Counted from the first letter of the stretch, positions 8,890-22,376 are shown. The stretch: DNA of 64,000 bases from Luzula sylvatica (GCA_946800325.1 OX326962.1:1-64000); one strand, 5' to 3'. Notes: generated by a model not told the origin, from the sequence alone. Numbers and translations are program-made.

Positions 8890-10744
8890 TCGCTCCCCAC
8901 CTTCTATGATCATTTTCTTGGTTTAGTGGTTGGGACAGGCATTCATGTCACGAGGAGATATGCCTTTGTTTGTTAGTTGTCATCACAGTATGCCTTCAAG
9001 GATTTCCCTTGGTTGACAGAGTTTGATAAGAAAAACATGGGCTAGGTCAATAAAGTAGTAGTTTCCATGAGATAGCCTGGTAAACTGATTCTATAGTATA
9101 GTCAAGCACAGGATAGTCAAAAGCAGTAAGTAGAGGTATAAGCACCGAGTTGCTGAGAGATAGTGGAAAAACCAAGGACTAGAGCTGCTAGTAGTAGTTG
9201 GCTAGTCAAGTAACAAGGGGGTAAGGTTAGCTCATCATGTCAATGCATATGGATAACCGTGAGAGGAATCTGGATTGTTGGCAGCACCGGTAAGCTACTC
9301 AGAATATCAAGAGGTCTTCACGGGTTACGTCAGTATAGAGCTAGGAAAAGGTCATATCAAGCAAAACAAGTAAGTCAACAAGTAGTATAGGATCACGGCT
9401 TTAGAAAGAGAGGCTTGTGCAAGGGCTACTAGTTCAACAAGTGATGACTAGGTTGAATAAGAGTAGGCAAGTCCAGGTTTATGCAAAAGCTAGGAGTCAA
9501 GTTGTCAGAATAGGCATGACGTAGTATTTCATAAATAGGTGTACGCATTCATTTTGAGGTGTTTGATAAATAGTTGCTCATAGGAATAGGTATGAACGGG
9601 TCTATCCATCTGTGAAGAAGGCATATTGACAAGGCAGAGCTAGTGGTGCTAAAAGGTCAAGGGTATAGGTTTAGTGGCATATGCACCGGTATAAAGTAGT
9701 AAGTGAAGTAGGTCCACAAGTATAGAAAGAACGGAATATTTCTTTCAACGTTTGCACGGGATGCATGGTTGAATAGCGCCGGCATGAAACAATCACAAGT
9801 AGGCATTTAGGTATGGGCCCTCATCAAGTCAAGGGCTAGCCCCGGAGTAGAAGCACGGGGTCAAGTAGTTGTCATAGCGTGATAGGAATAGTAGTGTCAA
9901 AAGCTTGGAATAGACATATTAGGTTTATGCATGTATGGAACAGCAAGTATAGAAACAACAAGGTAAGCGGATAGGACTAGGCCTGTCTTTCAACGTAGTC
10001 ACGGATAGCCGGCGATATGCAACATAGAAGTATGCATTTGTGATTAGTAGTTTCAAAGTAGTAGTTGGTAGCTTGAAAGGGGATAGGCAGAAGATATTGA
10101 AGGTTGGGCCCGTGTTGAATAGCCAAGATAAGCTGCTAGGTAAAGGTCAGTCACAAGGGCAGGGGTTGTTTCAAAAGGTAGGTAAGCAAGGTCACAAGAG
10201 AGACATTCAATTAAAGCAATAGGAGAGATCTGTGTCTGGACGAAATGTGCATTGAATTTCGTAGATATAGATAGGTTTGCTTTTCTCTGCTTTGCCAACA
10301 CCAACTACTGATAATAAGGGAAATCCCGCTCATAAAGCGCCAGCCTGCTTCTGCTATCCCGGCGGTTTTCTTTGCTTTCTAAACCATCAATTCCCTGGTT
10401 GATTCAGCTTGCTTGCCTGCTTCTTGAAGGCGGTATGAGATACTGGAATATTGGCAAAAACCAAGATATTGGTGAGAAGGACTACGGCTAAGGGGCTAGG
10501 GATCTCTTTCTTTCTACAGGAGAAGGATCTACGAGTAGAAAGTCTGTCTTGGCGGCGGCTCTCCTTACCTTAGTTCTTGGCATTTCTTCTATTTCATTTA
10601 CCTATCAAGGAGTAAGGGACTCAGCTAAGAGATTCCATGAAGCCTCAGCCAAAGCCGCCCTAAGATGAGGGAGGGCCAAATCCCTAGCAATGGGTTGAGT
10701 CAAAGGGTCAGCCACTATCAGTGGAGACATGCTTCAGGATCACC

Positions 10745-10967
10745 TCCCCTTGCGCTTTCTCGAATTCAGTGAAACTTAATATAAATATGTTGAGTCTTGT
10801 CGTGGTACTTGGGATCCTTTTGCATATGCTAAGGCGGACATGCTATAACAATGAATCAATACAGCATCTTGCCTCTGAGGAATAATGTCAAAATGCTGCC
10901 TCCCCCAAACTTCCTCTTGAACTGCTGCTGAGCAGGCCACATACTTTGACTCCATTGTGGACAAGGC
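10745..10967 (-). mobile_element. Ty1/copia RNase H fragment
   Basis: On the - strand the peptide STMESKYVACSAAVQEEVW, then DAVLIHCYSMSALAYAKG, matches the end of copia polyproteins, where the usual form is ST-E-EYVA-----EAVWL and then AK-PK-H-KTKHI. The last part is shifted out of frame and the rest of the element is missing. Nuclear origin; non-functional. Confidence 0.75.
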
Positions 10968-13900
10968 TTACACAGGATTGTTTCTTGCTACACCAAGAAA
11001 GAGCTCCTCCTTCAAGTAAAAAAAAATAACCTTTTGTCCGATCATCTCATCACATAGATCTATAAGCAAAAGAATCGAGTACTAGAAAGATCCGCTACCG
11101 AAGGCCAGTGACATCCATTGAGATAGCTTCTATTTTCCAGTAGTAGAAGGATACGCTTCCTACCCATTCGGACGAACCCTCTATGCCATCATTCAGCGTC
11201 AGAATATCATTGGAAGTGGAATGCCTATAATGAGCTCTTTCCGGCAGCTAGTCTCGGTTATTCTATCCTCCCATTCATCCTTCAGAGGTTCCCAACCAGT
11301 CCCCCTGTGTCTGCTCGCCCAGCGTTGAGGATCTAATTTCCCGATTGATTCACAGGTCAAGACTCCAGAAAGGGCTACTGCCCGGCCATGCTATCAACAA
11401 AGCTTTGATAAGCTTTTCTTTGGTCCTCTGGGTCTTTCTAACTACTTGCCTGCCTTCAAATGCTTTCAATTTGCCTTTTAGACGTCAACTTCATCTGCTC
11501 TTGCCCTTTGTTAGTTCAGTCATGGCCATTAGATTATGAGAAGAGTTTTGAGAAGTGGATCCATACGAAAGAAACCTTTGACCAGCCTCTATGAGGCCCA
11601 ACAATGGAAGATATAGGATACGGACTTTGCACTTATGATGGAAGGCGCAATTCTTTGCGACTGACAGACCAAAGTCTGCTCTTTCTTTCCTGGCTTCGTT
11701 GTCTCCTTTAGGAGAGTCATAGTGAGAAAGACGGCCAAAGTTGCTTGCAGGGAATATGTCCACTGAACTGACTTATTGGGTTACCCACTCCACTTTCCAA
11801 AATGTTTAGACTGGATGTCCTACCCGCCGATTGATTCTGACCAAACTCTCATTAGAGTAGAGAGAACGACCAATTGCCTCAAGCGTTAGCGCAGCGATGA
11901 AATTAGGTAGCGAAAGCAAGAGAGCTAGTACAGCACAGAGAAAGGGACTGATTTTGTGGATCGAAGAAAGCCAATCAATTTCAGTCTCCACGCGAACCCT
12001 CTCAAAGCAGGGACCTCCACTCCCAGGCTCTGACTCTTTCTTGATCTCCCTCAGCATCTAATATGTGTTTGCCGGTTGAATCTGTTATAGTTCCCGGGGG
12101 TGAACCTGAGAGTGGCTCCAAGCCTTTTGCAGACAGGATGGGCATTAATTGTTAGAGCTGTTGTAGAGCTTTAGAGCTCAAGGTTCGTCAAAGTCTTCTG
12201 GTCTTCCATCGGTACTAGTTCCGGGCAGGAGGGCATCAGAGGCCGAGAAAGGGAGAAGATTTCTATCCGCGAGGAAAGTGTTGACAGCTAGAGCACCAGC
12301 ACCCTAGTCAGACACGGATTCCACTCCAAGTTCCCCTTCGTGTCCTTCTTTTAGTGAAGCAGTAGGCAGAAAGGCCTAAGTAGCTAGAGGGGGAAGATCA
12401 TAAGCAGTTTTTTTGGCACCTCTTTTCTAGCATCAGTCATTCCTGGTCAATCTCCAAGACTTTACCTAAGAAGAGGTTATGGAAAAAGCAGGCTGAAAGG
12501 AAGAAGCAGACTTGAGATAAGCCGTTGATGGACAGGTTGGAGTAGGAAGTCTTCTTGGGGGGTGACTGACTATTGGCAATTCAAAAAAGAACTTTCATAT
12601 CCAGAAGTGGCTGGGAAGGCTCCTACAAAAAACAAGGAAGTAGCCATTTCTCCTTCTATTAGAAAATGTCCTTACTTGCCCCGCTGCGCGCCCCTTGACA
12701 TCAAGCCCTCTTTGAGCCTTTGCTTCGCTTGCTTCCTTGCATGGACAGCTACCAAGCCTTACCCCTTGACTTTCCTTCGGGTAGACAAAAAGGGACCTCT
12801 CCTTTGAATCACACCAAACCTTGTCAAAAGGAATGGACTGAGCCTGAACTTACTTCATTTAGCTTTGAAGGTCCCATGGCTAATTACAGCGGTACGCGAG
12901 TGGAAGAAAGGTGGAGAAAGCCGGCTCTCATTAAAGCACACCTCGAGCCAGGGGCACAACTACATCGCGCTATCGGGGGTCCTGTCTCCTAATCAAAGGA
13001 GTCATCTATTTCTTGATCACCCGGCCTATTCCTTCGTCTCTGACTCCATTCCAATTTCTGTCACCTAGTAGGAATTCAAAAAGCTAAAGATGGGGAGGGA
13101 AGGAGCAAAAAAAGGACGTCTCCTATCCACGGCCGGAGTTTGAAGCACTTGGCTGTCCCCACTGGATTGGCTAGTCCCCGGACAGATGAATCTACCTCAT
13201 CAGCCATGGGCGGCTGTGGATGTACCATTTGGCTATGACTTGGTCCTTCGATGTAGCGACGTATGCGGGTCCCTTCATTTCCCCGCATCAGGCTTTCGGT
13301 TCCGTGCTTCGGAGAATGAGCAGCAAGGTAAGAGGGTGGGATATGGATTTGTGGAGAGCAAGGGAGGGACATATTCGCATATATAAATACAGAGAATTCG
13401 ATTTGATAGTGAGGCCTATAGTTGTCAATAGTTTGACGGAGCGACTCACTACTAATGTTTGTTTTGAGGACAAAGCGACTCACTACTAACGAGCATTAAG
13501 ACGTCTTCCTCTCTTTATCCCTAAACATCAAGGGATACCTTTCCTAGTGCTAATCTAATAAGTGGATTGCCGGGTGATTGGTGAGCCCGAGCGAAGCGAC
13601 CAGAGATTCTGTGTTTATATGTTTTGTTTGCTTATGCTGGCCAGCGAGGAACAGAATGACTGACTCACTGTGGAAGACAGGCGAATGCCTTTGGTTTGGT
13701 CTTTCTGAGGCCATGGTATTGCAGTCAAAGATGCTCGGGAGGAGATAAGGTGCTTACGTTGATTGCTTTCTAAATGAGTGAGGTGGTATGATAAAGCTTG
13801 CAATAGTCTTCCAGTGAGGACCTGAGGCTGAGCTTTGGCTTGCTTGCTTGGCTAGGACAGAGTGAAGGAAATTAGAAGAAGGTCGTTTGAACGGTGAATA

Positions 13901-15203
13901 CACACCCGCAGTTAGACCACTTAGGAAAGCAGAACAAGCATTCACTGAAGTGACCACAGAAAGTCCTTCCGTTACCAACCTTTGACTCAGAAAAAAGAGG
14001 AGATCAACGTGCCTACCAGGATCGGAAGAGGTTCAACCAACAAAGCAGGATTCCTTTCAGAACGCATAGAAGCTGAACTCAAAAGATGCCGGTATGACAG
14101 TAGCCTATCTCAAAAGGAAATGGAAAGACCTGGGCAGTTCAGTAGGCAAGTTCAGTCTTTCCGTGGGAGCAACTGACGTGCCTGCAAAAGCTTCTTACTC
14201 ATCTACCAATAGTTCTTGTGTCCTTATCTTCTGGTCTTTCACTCGACTGGCAACCCTCTTCACTTAGATTTGCTCTAGAGATTCTTCCATTCTTTCTGAG
14301 CACTGCTTCCTCCTTCTACAATATACGAGTAGGCGGACCCAGAAGCCCTTTACCTCGACATAGTGAGTCCCGAGCAGTGATAAAGGACTTATGTGGATAA
14401 CATAGAGCGACACCTCACTTAACCAAACATATAGGAAAATAAGTTATACCTGATCTACAGCACTTGCTCCTCTCTTGTTGAAATCTTGTTGTTTCATTTC
14501 GATATAAGAATAGGTCTTCGATCCGTTCATTCTTCAGGGCAGCCTTCAGGAGAAGTGGACTAAGACTTGGGTTGGTTAGGCGAGGGGGGAACTAGAAATA
14601 CTAAGCAGCAGAGAAAGAGACGAGAACAACCGACGCCGAATTGGCACATTCTTTCTTCAAATCAATATCAAAATAGGGGAGCGGAGTTCAGCTCCGCCAG
14701 ACGAAAGCCTCAGAGCTGTGGTTGGCCTTTTGAGGCATCTAGTGCAGTAGCAGAGGAAGAAGAGTGAAACCAAAAGAAGGAGTAGTGCCAGGTGTTGAGC
14801 CTTTCCAACAGGGAAGAAAGCAAAACTGCAAGATCAGTCGAAGGGGACTCCTCTCAAAAGGGATTTGATTTCAATACAATAGAGGAAGAGTCCCTTATGA
14901 GCCCAGAAAAGAAAGCTCAGCAGACCTCTGCAAAGAGTATACGGAGGACTTACTAGACTAACTATTACCGAAGATGCTTGATCGGGAGAGACTGGAGTAG
15001 TATATTGGCCCATCTGCTGGTACTTATGCCCCAGTCGAAGAGCTAGCATCAAGTGACACTGGCCCTTTGCTAGTCATGACCAAGTGAAAGAGCAACCATC
15101 AAGTCATGCAGGCACTGGTGCCCTTCTACTCCGATAACAAGGAGAAGAGATATGTAAAGACTGAGATTGGCTAGGTCCAGAACTCACAGTGATAGGGGGA
15201 AGT
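10968..15203. other. Long spacer, no gene recognised
   Basis: Contains only short open frames in both directions; none shows a family motif I can defend. One GC element lies at 12679. Other structures are a direct repeat AGCGACTCACTACTAA at about 13440 and 13477, and a small hairpin GCGGAG-TTCAG-CTCCGC at 14681-14697. Confidence 0.55.
12679..12694 (-). repeat. GC micro-element 7 (exact)
   Basis: Exact copy in spacer. The 3' neighbour on the G-rich strand is C, not the usual A. Confidence 0.9.
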
Positions 15204-16935
15204 ATGTCAATACCTCGCCGTGATAAGGGAATAAGGGGTAGAGAGGGGCGCGCAGCGGGGACAGAGTCAGTAGTGAATAATGTTTCTTCAGATACTCAGG
15301 GTAAGAAGGAAGCTAAACAAAGAGAGAAGGAAACCCGTGTTGCTATAGGTGTTCATTTGATGGAGTTCTTAGTAGAACGTGAGATCATCGTGTTATCGCA
15401 GGATCTTGGATTAAGCAATGAATATGTGGTTCCTAAGGCAGGTAAAGGCTATACTCCTCAAACCTTATATGTAGTGTGTAATTTGGACTTAAGCCTCCTT
15501 CCCCTCAAACTGAATCTTCCTATGGTTTTCCCTCCGCTGGATTGGAAAGCAGTGAAAGCTTCTCCTGAAACCCTCTCCGATCTGCGGGGTGGTTATTTAT
15601 GCTCCCCAAGTGGGTTTATGTATAAGCAGTTTCGGCTCTTAACCTCCCATGACTTGGAGCATTTTGATATCAAGTTACCGGAAAATGAATGCCGTGACTT
15701 ATGTGCGGTGTTGAGCGGGCTGCAATCTCAAGCCTTTGAAATCAACTCGAGGTTCCTGGGATTCATCAAAAGAGACCGTGAATGCTTGGAACAGCAGGGG
15801 TTACTGATGCCTCAAGTTCTTGCCCACGTGAATTTGAAAGAGGCATCTGATCTTTTGAAGTATCGATACTTCTCCAATGTTCATGGTATTCGAAATGTAT
15901 GTAGCTCTCAAGAACTGGTCAGGGAATTGCTTAGTAGGGTGCAGCAAGCCCGGTTTGAAAGCTTTGTCATCACACTGGCATCGGCATATGACGGTTATCA
16001 ATTCTATTTACCTGCCTTCATGGACTTCAGGGGCAGAATCTACCGATCAGGGGTCCTCCACTTTCATGAGCGGGATCTTTCCAAAAGCTTCATTGTGTTT
16101 GCAGGAGAGAATAGACCCATCCGACTTAGTAATATCAAAACATACGATTATGTGTTAATATGTTCAGCTGCCTTCAAGTATGGAAAGTTTCGTACCCTGT
16201 ATGATGCTTCGAAATGGATGAAGGCTCATGAGAGTGTGATATTTGCCTCGAACGAGAGTCTCATTCAATTCGCGAAGGATGCCTCGGACCCATCGCCAAG
16301 GTTATCTTTCACAAAGGTAAAGATTCTTCTTATCATAAAGTGCCTATCACACAGGATGCCAGTGCCAGTGCCTATCAAATCATGAGCTATTTATTACTCA
16401 ACCAGGGGATCGCAAGGGGGCCCAATCTACTTCCTTCAGAGGACGGGAAAATACAGGATCTTTATAGAGCTTATTACAAAAAGAGCTTCTGGATTACTTG
16501 ACAGATACAATGGCCTCTGAAAAATTGGCTATCGCCAAATCGATCTTAACACGGAAGAAGGTAAAAGCAATGTTTATGCCTATCATTTATGGCAAAACGA
16601 TCTTTAGTATAGCAATAGATATAAAGAATAGTTACAATGGTCCCTTGCTCACTACCAAGGATTGCTATGATCTTTCCTCCCATTGCTATCCATTTTGGTG
16701 CCATAAATATCCGGGCATTGTGAGCTTAATGAAGTTCCTGAACCTAATAGGATGGTTTCGTTCCAAATCCGGGAATCCTGTCCTATATAGCACACCATAC
16801 ATCACGACTGTCCAGGATTATATGTGTTCAGAACCCACGCATATCTGGCTGTATGATAAGATTACAGCTAAACGACGACAGGTAACTCTGCGGGTTCCAA
16901 CGAATCTAAAGGACACGAGGAAAACGAATATCTCA
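15204..16935 (+). pseudogene. Phage-type RNA polymerase of a linear plasmid, broken
   Basis: A single-subunit T7-like RNA polymerase related to those of plant and fungal mitochondrial linear plasmids. From the ATG at 15204 the first frame covers the N-terminal part and YQFYLPAFMDFRGRIYRSGVL. The frame then shifts before 16343 to read PITQDASASAYQIMSYLLLN, which holds the first catalytic aspartate. A second shift before 16498 leads to RKKVKAMFMPIIYGKT (catalytic Lys and Tyr region) and YITTVQDYM...KRRQVTLRVPTN. Homology fades after KDTRKTN at about 16930. The C-terminal part with the second catalytic aspartate (HDNF-type motif) is absent. Two frameshifts plus truncation make it a pseudogene. 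It abuts DNA polymerase copy C head-on. Confidence 0.85.
15245..15260 (+). repeat. GC micro-element 8 (exact)
   Basis: Exact copy 41 nt after the ATG of the RNA polymerase pseudogene. It reads Gly-Arg-Ala-Ala-Gly in frame. Confidence 0.9.
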
Positions 16936-17693
16936 ACCTGCGTAGAAACCGCCTGCGCCACAAACGGTCGGTGGAAAAGGACCGCAATCAGACTTTTGAC
17001 ATAGAACCCACCGGCATACGGCACCTGACGCCCCTCAAATAACACGGTCTCCAGATCGGCTACAACGAACGAACTACGACGACTGCTCTTCTTCGGCGAT
17101 ATTGCACTGATCATCTCGGGTTTACGATGACGACCAGGAGATCTTTGAACAGGCTTACCGAACCCGCTCTCAAGTATTAACTGAAAGAGCGCTTCTGCAA
17201 TCTCATCGTCGGTCGGACCAGAATCGGGTCTCCGTTCCAGCGGACCTGTAACATACACACGAATGAAGAGGCCATATAACAGGCAGTCGTGATACTCCTC
17301 GGCTTTCACCCCAATCTCTCTAAGCACATTGACCAGAGTGTCCACGTTGGCCACAGCCTTCCCCTTACGATCTAGGAAAGAAAGCGCCTTATTTTTAATT
17401 ATCAATTCCACTTGACTACCATCAGGCTTCAGCATTCGATAGCCAATAGTAAATCTGCCAGACTCAATACCAGTTCCATAAACGTATTTCATGAGCAGCT
17501 TCATCACAGCAAAGTGGATCATGGTAGACTCACTAGCGCTGATGTAAGGCTCTTGAAACGACATAGAGGACAACCGCAACTTAGGATGTGGGTCATGACA
17601 TGTCTCCGATTCAATAAACGTGTGTAATCTATTCCATGTCATATAGAATTCACTCCGGGCAAGCTTCACACCCTCCTCAATACACTCGACCAA
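16930..17693 (-). pseudogene. Plasmid DNA polymerase N-terminal part, truncated (copy C)
   Basis: The - strand frame from 17693 aligns well to the first ~220 residues of copy B. Shared blocks are DPHPKLRLSSMSFQEP, KLLMKYVYGTGIESGRFTI, LLYGLFIRVYVTG, GFGKPVQRSPGRHRKP, and Exo I with FVVADLET and PYAGGF. Homology stops about 17010. The rest of the open frame, down to 16818, is antisense to the RNA polymerase remnant and so not genuine protein. Exo II onward and the whole polymerase domain are missing. Copy C is closer to copy B than to copy A. Confidence 0.8.
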
Positions 17694-20382
17694 GATATTT
17701 GCTTATACAAAGCTTGGCTTTAACCGACCAAAATGTATTGATTCAACGAATTGAATCTTTATGCCCGACGAAGAACTGCAGCTTTGACAAGGTTTGCGTT
17801 ACTAAGAGTAGCTCCGCTAGGTATTAGCCCGCACGGTTGGCTTTTCCAACTCTTTTAGGCTCAGTGTGAAAGGGTGGCAATGTAAGGTATCCCTGAAATG
17901 AAAGAAAGCCTGATAAATCATTGACATTGGGTGCTGTGTTGACTCATTGAAGACCAACATAATCGAGAACCCCATGCATATCGAAGAGTGGCAGTGCCTA
18001 GGGCACATTACGAGTTCAAGAAAGAGCTGGATGGCCTACCTTATCTGTCAAGTTGAGAGTGGAGTTCAAGTCCTATCGATGGTTCAAGTTCTCCTTTGCA
18101 AGAGGGTGCTTTGAAGGGAGCCCAGCAAGTGTTGGATTCTATCGTCCAGCCAAGGCAACTCATCTAAGCAACCATCTCAATCTAGCCCTATCAGATGGAC
18201 GGGAGGATAAGGATATGAGGAGATTCGAGTTCTCGCTTTCACATCGCTTAGGTGACTTTGTCGCTCCCTATAAGAGAGACAGCATAGCCTGAGTCAACAG
18301 CAGCACAAAGTGCCGGAAAGATGGTGAAGGACCAATGCCTGAAGACCTAGACGTACTCAAATCAATATGGATCAAGCCCTTCTGCCTATAACAACCGATT
18401 GAACGAACTCTTATAGTCAGTCATTACTGCCTTTCTCCAAATGGAAAGAACCTGGCCAATATCAACCTATCATTTAGGATACGAAAGAGACTCTCACTCG
18501 GGAACTCAACCTAAGAGAATCGGTGACTCCACGGATAGATCTCTGTGTCTAACGACTTTGCCATTCGTTAATGCGTACCGAAAAAACGTAGGAAGCTTCC
18601 GAATGGGCTTTTCTTTCTATTCTCTAAGTGAAAGGCACAGCAAAAAGAATCTTGCTCTCGAGTTGCTCCCTTGAGCGATCTATCCCTGCTTTTGTGACGT
18701 CGAGTTTTTGCTATTCTCTTAGCTCGGGTTCCTATCAAGCTTCGCTTTGCGCATGATAGCGGGGAAGGAAGTCGCTCGCTAGTGCACCTCACCCAAGGTT
18801 CACGCCGCTAGGTCAATTCATGCTCTAACTCCCGCCTCGTGTTTTCGACAGAGTGTTGTGCTCGAGAATGACACGGAGGAATTCTAACTCATTTGTTCCG
18901 TAAGGAACCGTTCAAACCTATACTCCCAAATACCTCAACCTATAAGTCAGCTTGATTTAGTACCTTTTCTATGCTTTTGGCTATTACTGACAACTAGCCT
19001 ATACTTATTTCTATTACTTGTGGTGCATATACCTATCCGCTTGCCCTTTTCAACCCCTCCCGTTACAAGCTATTAACAAACACTGAGCTCCTGTTCCTCA
19101 CAAACAAGTTACTACTTTGAATTTACTTGAATGCCTAACTAGCCCCATTATCAACTCTAGCTAGCCCCACTGCTAATCCCATCTATCGTACAAGAACCCA
19201 TAGGACATAGGAAAGTCAGAACAGATATTCATTCACATCTATTAAGACATCAACTCGTAGAGTGATAATTTTCCATAAGAAGAAGACCCAATGCTAGTAC
19301 CATATACCTTGATTCCTCCGTACTAGAAGCCCCAGGTAGACTGAAACATATACGTATCATGCATGCCCACGGGTCCGTCCTATTTTCCAGACAAGAAGCA
19401 AGAGGACAGGAAGAAGAATGGCGATATTCAAACCATCCATTCACATACAGAAAGTCATATTGCGTGGGCCTTTCTTCATTTCATAGTATTATAAGAAGTG
19501 GTACAAGGAGGTATGCGTTGTTAGCTGCTTCAGTCTCACCGTAAAGTCTGGGCTTTCTTTCTGCCCTAACTCCTTTGCCCCCACCAGATATAGTAGTTTC
19601 CGTGGGATCACAACTGACATTCCTATTCGATACCCGGCAGCCTATTCACACCCGGGCCCCCTCTGGGGAACTCTTTGAGCTTTTCATAATGTTTCAAGTT
19701 GACCGAGGGAAGGTCGTATAACCGGTAATCTACCGAGCTAGATCTGGGCGAACTGAATTGGAAAAAGCCATAGAGGAATATGAAATGTGGGCATCAAAAA
19801 GAAATAGGGACAGAAAGATTGGAGCTCTACTCCAAACACGATTGATTTTAGAATCCATAGCATAGGAAGTCAAGAGAGGGTTTTTCAGGTCCACCACTAT
19901 GGTCAGACTGAATGAAGCTGGCTTGCTTTAGGTACCTAGGCACTGGCATTCGAACTAGGCTTTCGGAAATAGGCTTTGGTCACATGCTGGATTGAATGCA
20001 CGACTGAATGTTGCCCTACCACTGCTAGGGGTTGACCCCCCTTTCCACCTTTATCCATTGAAGAAGAAAGTAGGGATTCAGGTACAATTGACCAAGCGTG
20101 CTTTCCATCTATGATATTCTGAGTCTTCCTTACCTTGAATTCAATCTGATCCTCAGTGCCTCCTTAGAATCTCCAGAAATTCTTCTTCTTTTTCGATTTC
20201 TTACTAGTGAGTGAAGCTAGACCGTTAGCCAAGAGTTAATTTCCTAGGATAGGTGAACCCCCCTTCTTTCTGCCGTAGCTCTCTTCCCATCTATTATCAT
20301 GAGTGGTAGCTATCTCTCTCTTCTTTTGGGCTTTTGGTTTTGAGTCGGCGTGGGCGCGATCTTCGAGACCAGCACTGCCTCT
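17694..20382. other. Spacer, no gene recognised
   Basis: No ORF over about 80 codons and no motif I recognise. GC micro-elements are absent from the whole 15261-21303 interval, the longest element-free stretch in the window. The part 18950-19150 is pyrimidine-rich with recurring CTAGCCCC. Confidence 0.5.
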
Positions 20383-20592
20383 TTGCATCTTCATGCATTT
20401 TCCGATGCAGACTGGGCCGGATGCCCAGATGATAGAAGGTCAACCACCGCTTACTGTGTTTTCCTTGGTCCCAACCTCATATCTTGGAGTTCAAAAAAAC
20501 ATGCCACTGTAGCTCCTTCAAGCACTGAAGCTGAATATCAAAGCGACGCTACGGCAGCAGCAGAAGTTGTGTGGCTTCAATTTCTCCTTCGC
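20383..20592 (+). mobile_element. Ty1/copia RNase H fragment
   Basis: The peptide [20 protein letters not shown], then [19 protein letters not shown] and [20 protein letters not shown], is the C-terminal RNase H region of copia elements. It is nearly intact in one frame, so the transfer from the nucleus may be fairly recent. No LTR or upstream reverse transcriptase is attached. Confidence 0.88.
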
Positions 20593-21303
20593 TTGCTTGT
20601 CAGCTTGCTATAAAGAGGGTGCCCCTGTCTATCCTCATCTAAGAATTAGGTATCCGAAATCCTTTTAGCTGCGTTTTTGCCTTAGCTAACTTTCATTCTT
20701 TTTATCAACCTGAAAAGGCTATTCCTTGACTGGCTCGTTACGTATACTTCACTCCTTCCCCTGCTTAGAAGGAAATGAAGGCACTTTTTGATTCCTATTC
20801 AGATAAAGTCATCCATCCCGCGGATCTTCTTCGAATCTTTGATCGGCTTGATTAGCAGTCTTTGTTGTCGAATCGGCTTCAGAGTCCTCCTTTTTCTTGA
20901 TAGCATGAAGTTGAATGCCGATCATCGTCTGCTCATGGGGCACCAAGAAAGAAGGCAATCGATCGAAATCCGATTCAATAGCAATTGATCCACACATGCC
21001 AGTCTTCGTAGCTATGTCAGTAGCTTTATTAGATATTCTTCGTGCATATTTGAAACAACCAATTTGCCCGCTTCTTTTCCTACATTTGCACATCGATACG
21101 TGTACGTGCCTGCTTTTGAAATGGATTCCGCTCTCTCTCGACGATAGGCCCTTTGGCTTGTCCGATTCTTCTACTGCGGTAATAGAGTAAGAAAGCTGTG
21201 AGGAAGAGTCAGGCCTTTCTTCCGCCGCAAGAACAACAGCCTTGAGCACATAATGGAATTGGTCCTTCTATGCCTTCAAGCAAGTGCCACATCGGATTTT
21301 GGT

Positions 21304-21319
21304 CCCCGCTGCGCGCCCC
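21304..21319 (-). repeat. GC micro-element 9 (exact)
   Basis: Exact copy; the first after the 6-kb element-free interval. Confidence 0.9.
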
Positions 21320-22376
21320 TCCTCGTCTGGTCTCCTCATTCGAATACTGGAGTTCAAGCTCCTACTTCGGAGTCAGCCTATTGGTTCTTTCGAAGCTGAG
21401 TAGCTAAAGCGTACTTGTTTGTGCGTCTTGCTTACTTGCGTGTGAAAGGGGAAAGCTCTTCAACTTCTTCAATAGTCTCTATTACAAGAGTGAAGAAGCA
21501 AGTGAAGCTGTCAAGTAGTAAGGTAGGTGAGCCTGGATTTCCCTTCTTTCTTACACAAATGATATCTTATTCGACTACTCCAGTCGGATCTTGTTTTGCC
21601 ATGAACTCACTCTTCGATTCAAACTCTTTATCCCGCAGCAACTCCTCAACCTAGCACTATTGATTGAAGCAGCCCATCCGGGTGGCTTTGGGCTGACCTG
21701 ATGTCGCACCATTCTAAGGGAGCTTGCTCCTGTCCACGGGGCCAATATTAGGGGCACTCACTCACTCACTTTACCCAGAGGAAGATATATCTAAGTCAAA
21801 GGCTATACGAATCCTGGCCACTAGTAGGATGAAGGTATTCCACCCCTATGCTAAGACGGGGATTTCTCGAGAGTGGAAGTGTTTTAGGCAACAAGAGAAC
21901 TCAGGTTCTTGGAAAGTAAATACCAGTCAAATAGCTGTCTGGCGCCTGCGCTCTGATCTCGACTAGAAAATCATTTGGGAGTTCGAGCCCTTAAAGACTG
22001 GTCTGATTCAGGGAGGTAAGCAAAAGAATAGGCTGATCTTGAGGCCGAAAAAGTAAGAAAGCCTTAAGTTACTGATGTGTTTTTCTCATATCCTGTCCTC
22101 GGGTAATCTTATGAAAATGAATTGGCTAAAGGGAATTCCTCGGCAAAAGGATCCTGATCTCGGAGACTAGGAAGGAGGAATAGTGAATGTTAAGCAGGTG
22201 GATACTAATTCTGAATTTATGGATCCTGGAGATGTGGGAATCTGTTTACTTAGAAATTGCGAAGATCTAAGTGAGTCCGCGTTATTCAAGATTCGTATTA
22301 TTTGACTCACCGGTTTCGTATCGGGCGATTTGACCTGTGTCATCATGGCTCAAAGGACCAGACCGTAACTGAATGA

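Larger units (their letters stand above)
8164..10744. other. Spacer with recurring short words
   Basis: No recognisable gene. Two GC elements lie at 8455 and 8874. From about 9000 to 10230 the DNA is rich in recurring words (AGTAG, GTATAG, AAGTCAAG, GGCATA). TCTTTCAACG occurs at 9741 and 9986, each followed by a related CACGG...CGGC stretch. This looks like old, heavily diverged repeats with no consistent unit. Confidence 0.5.

Noticed and set aside
14681..14697. GCGGAG-TTCAG-CTCCGC hairpin as a terminator
   Set aside because: No gene ends nearby; a 6-bp stem is expected by chance in a window this size.
15189..15203. GTG start 15 bp upstream of the RNA polymerase ATG
   Set aside because: ATG at 15204 is in the same frame and mitochondrial genes in plants rarely need GTG; the upstream codons have no family support.
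16818..16929. C-terminal end of the copy C open frame as protein
   Set aside because: It is antisense to the RNA polymerase remnant, which has clear motifs in the other direction.
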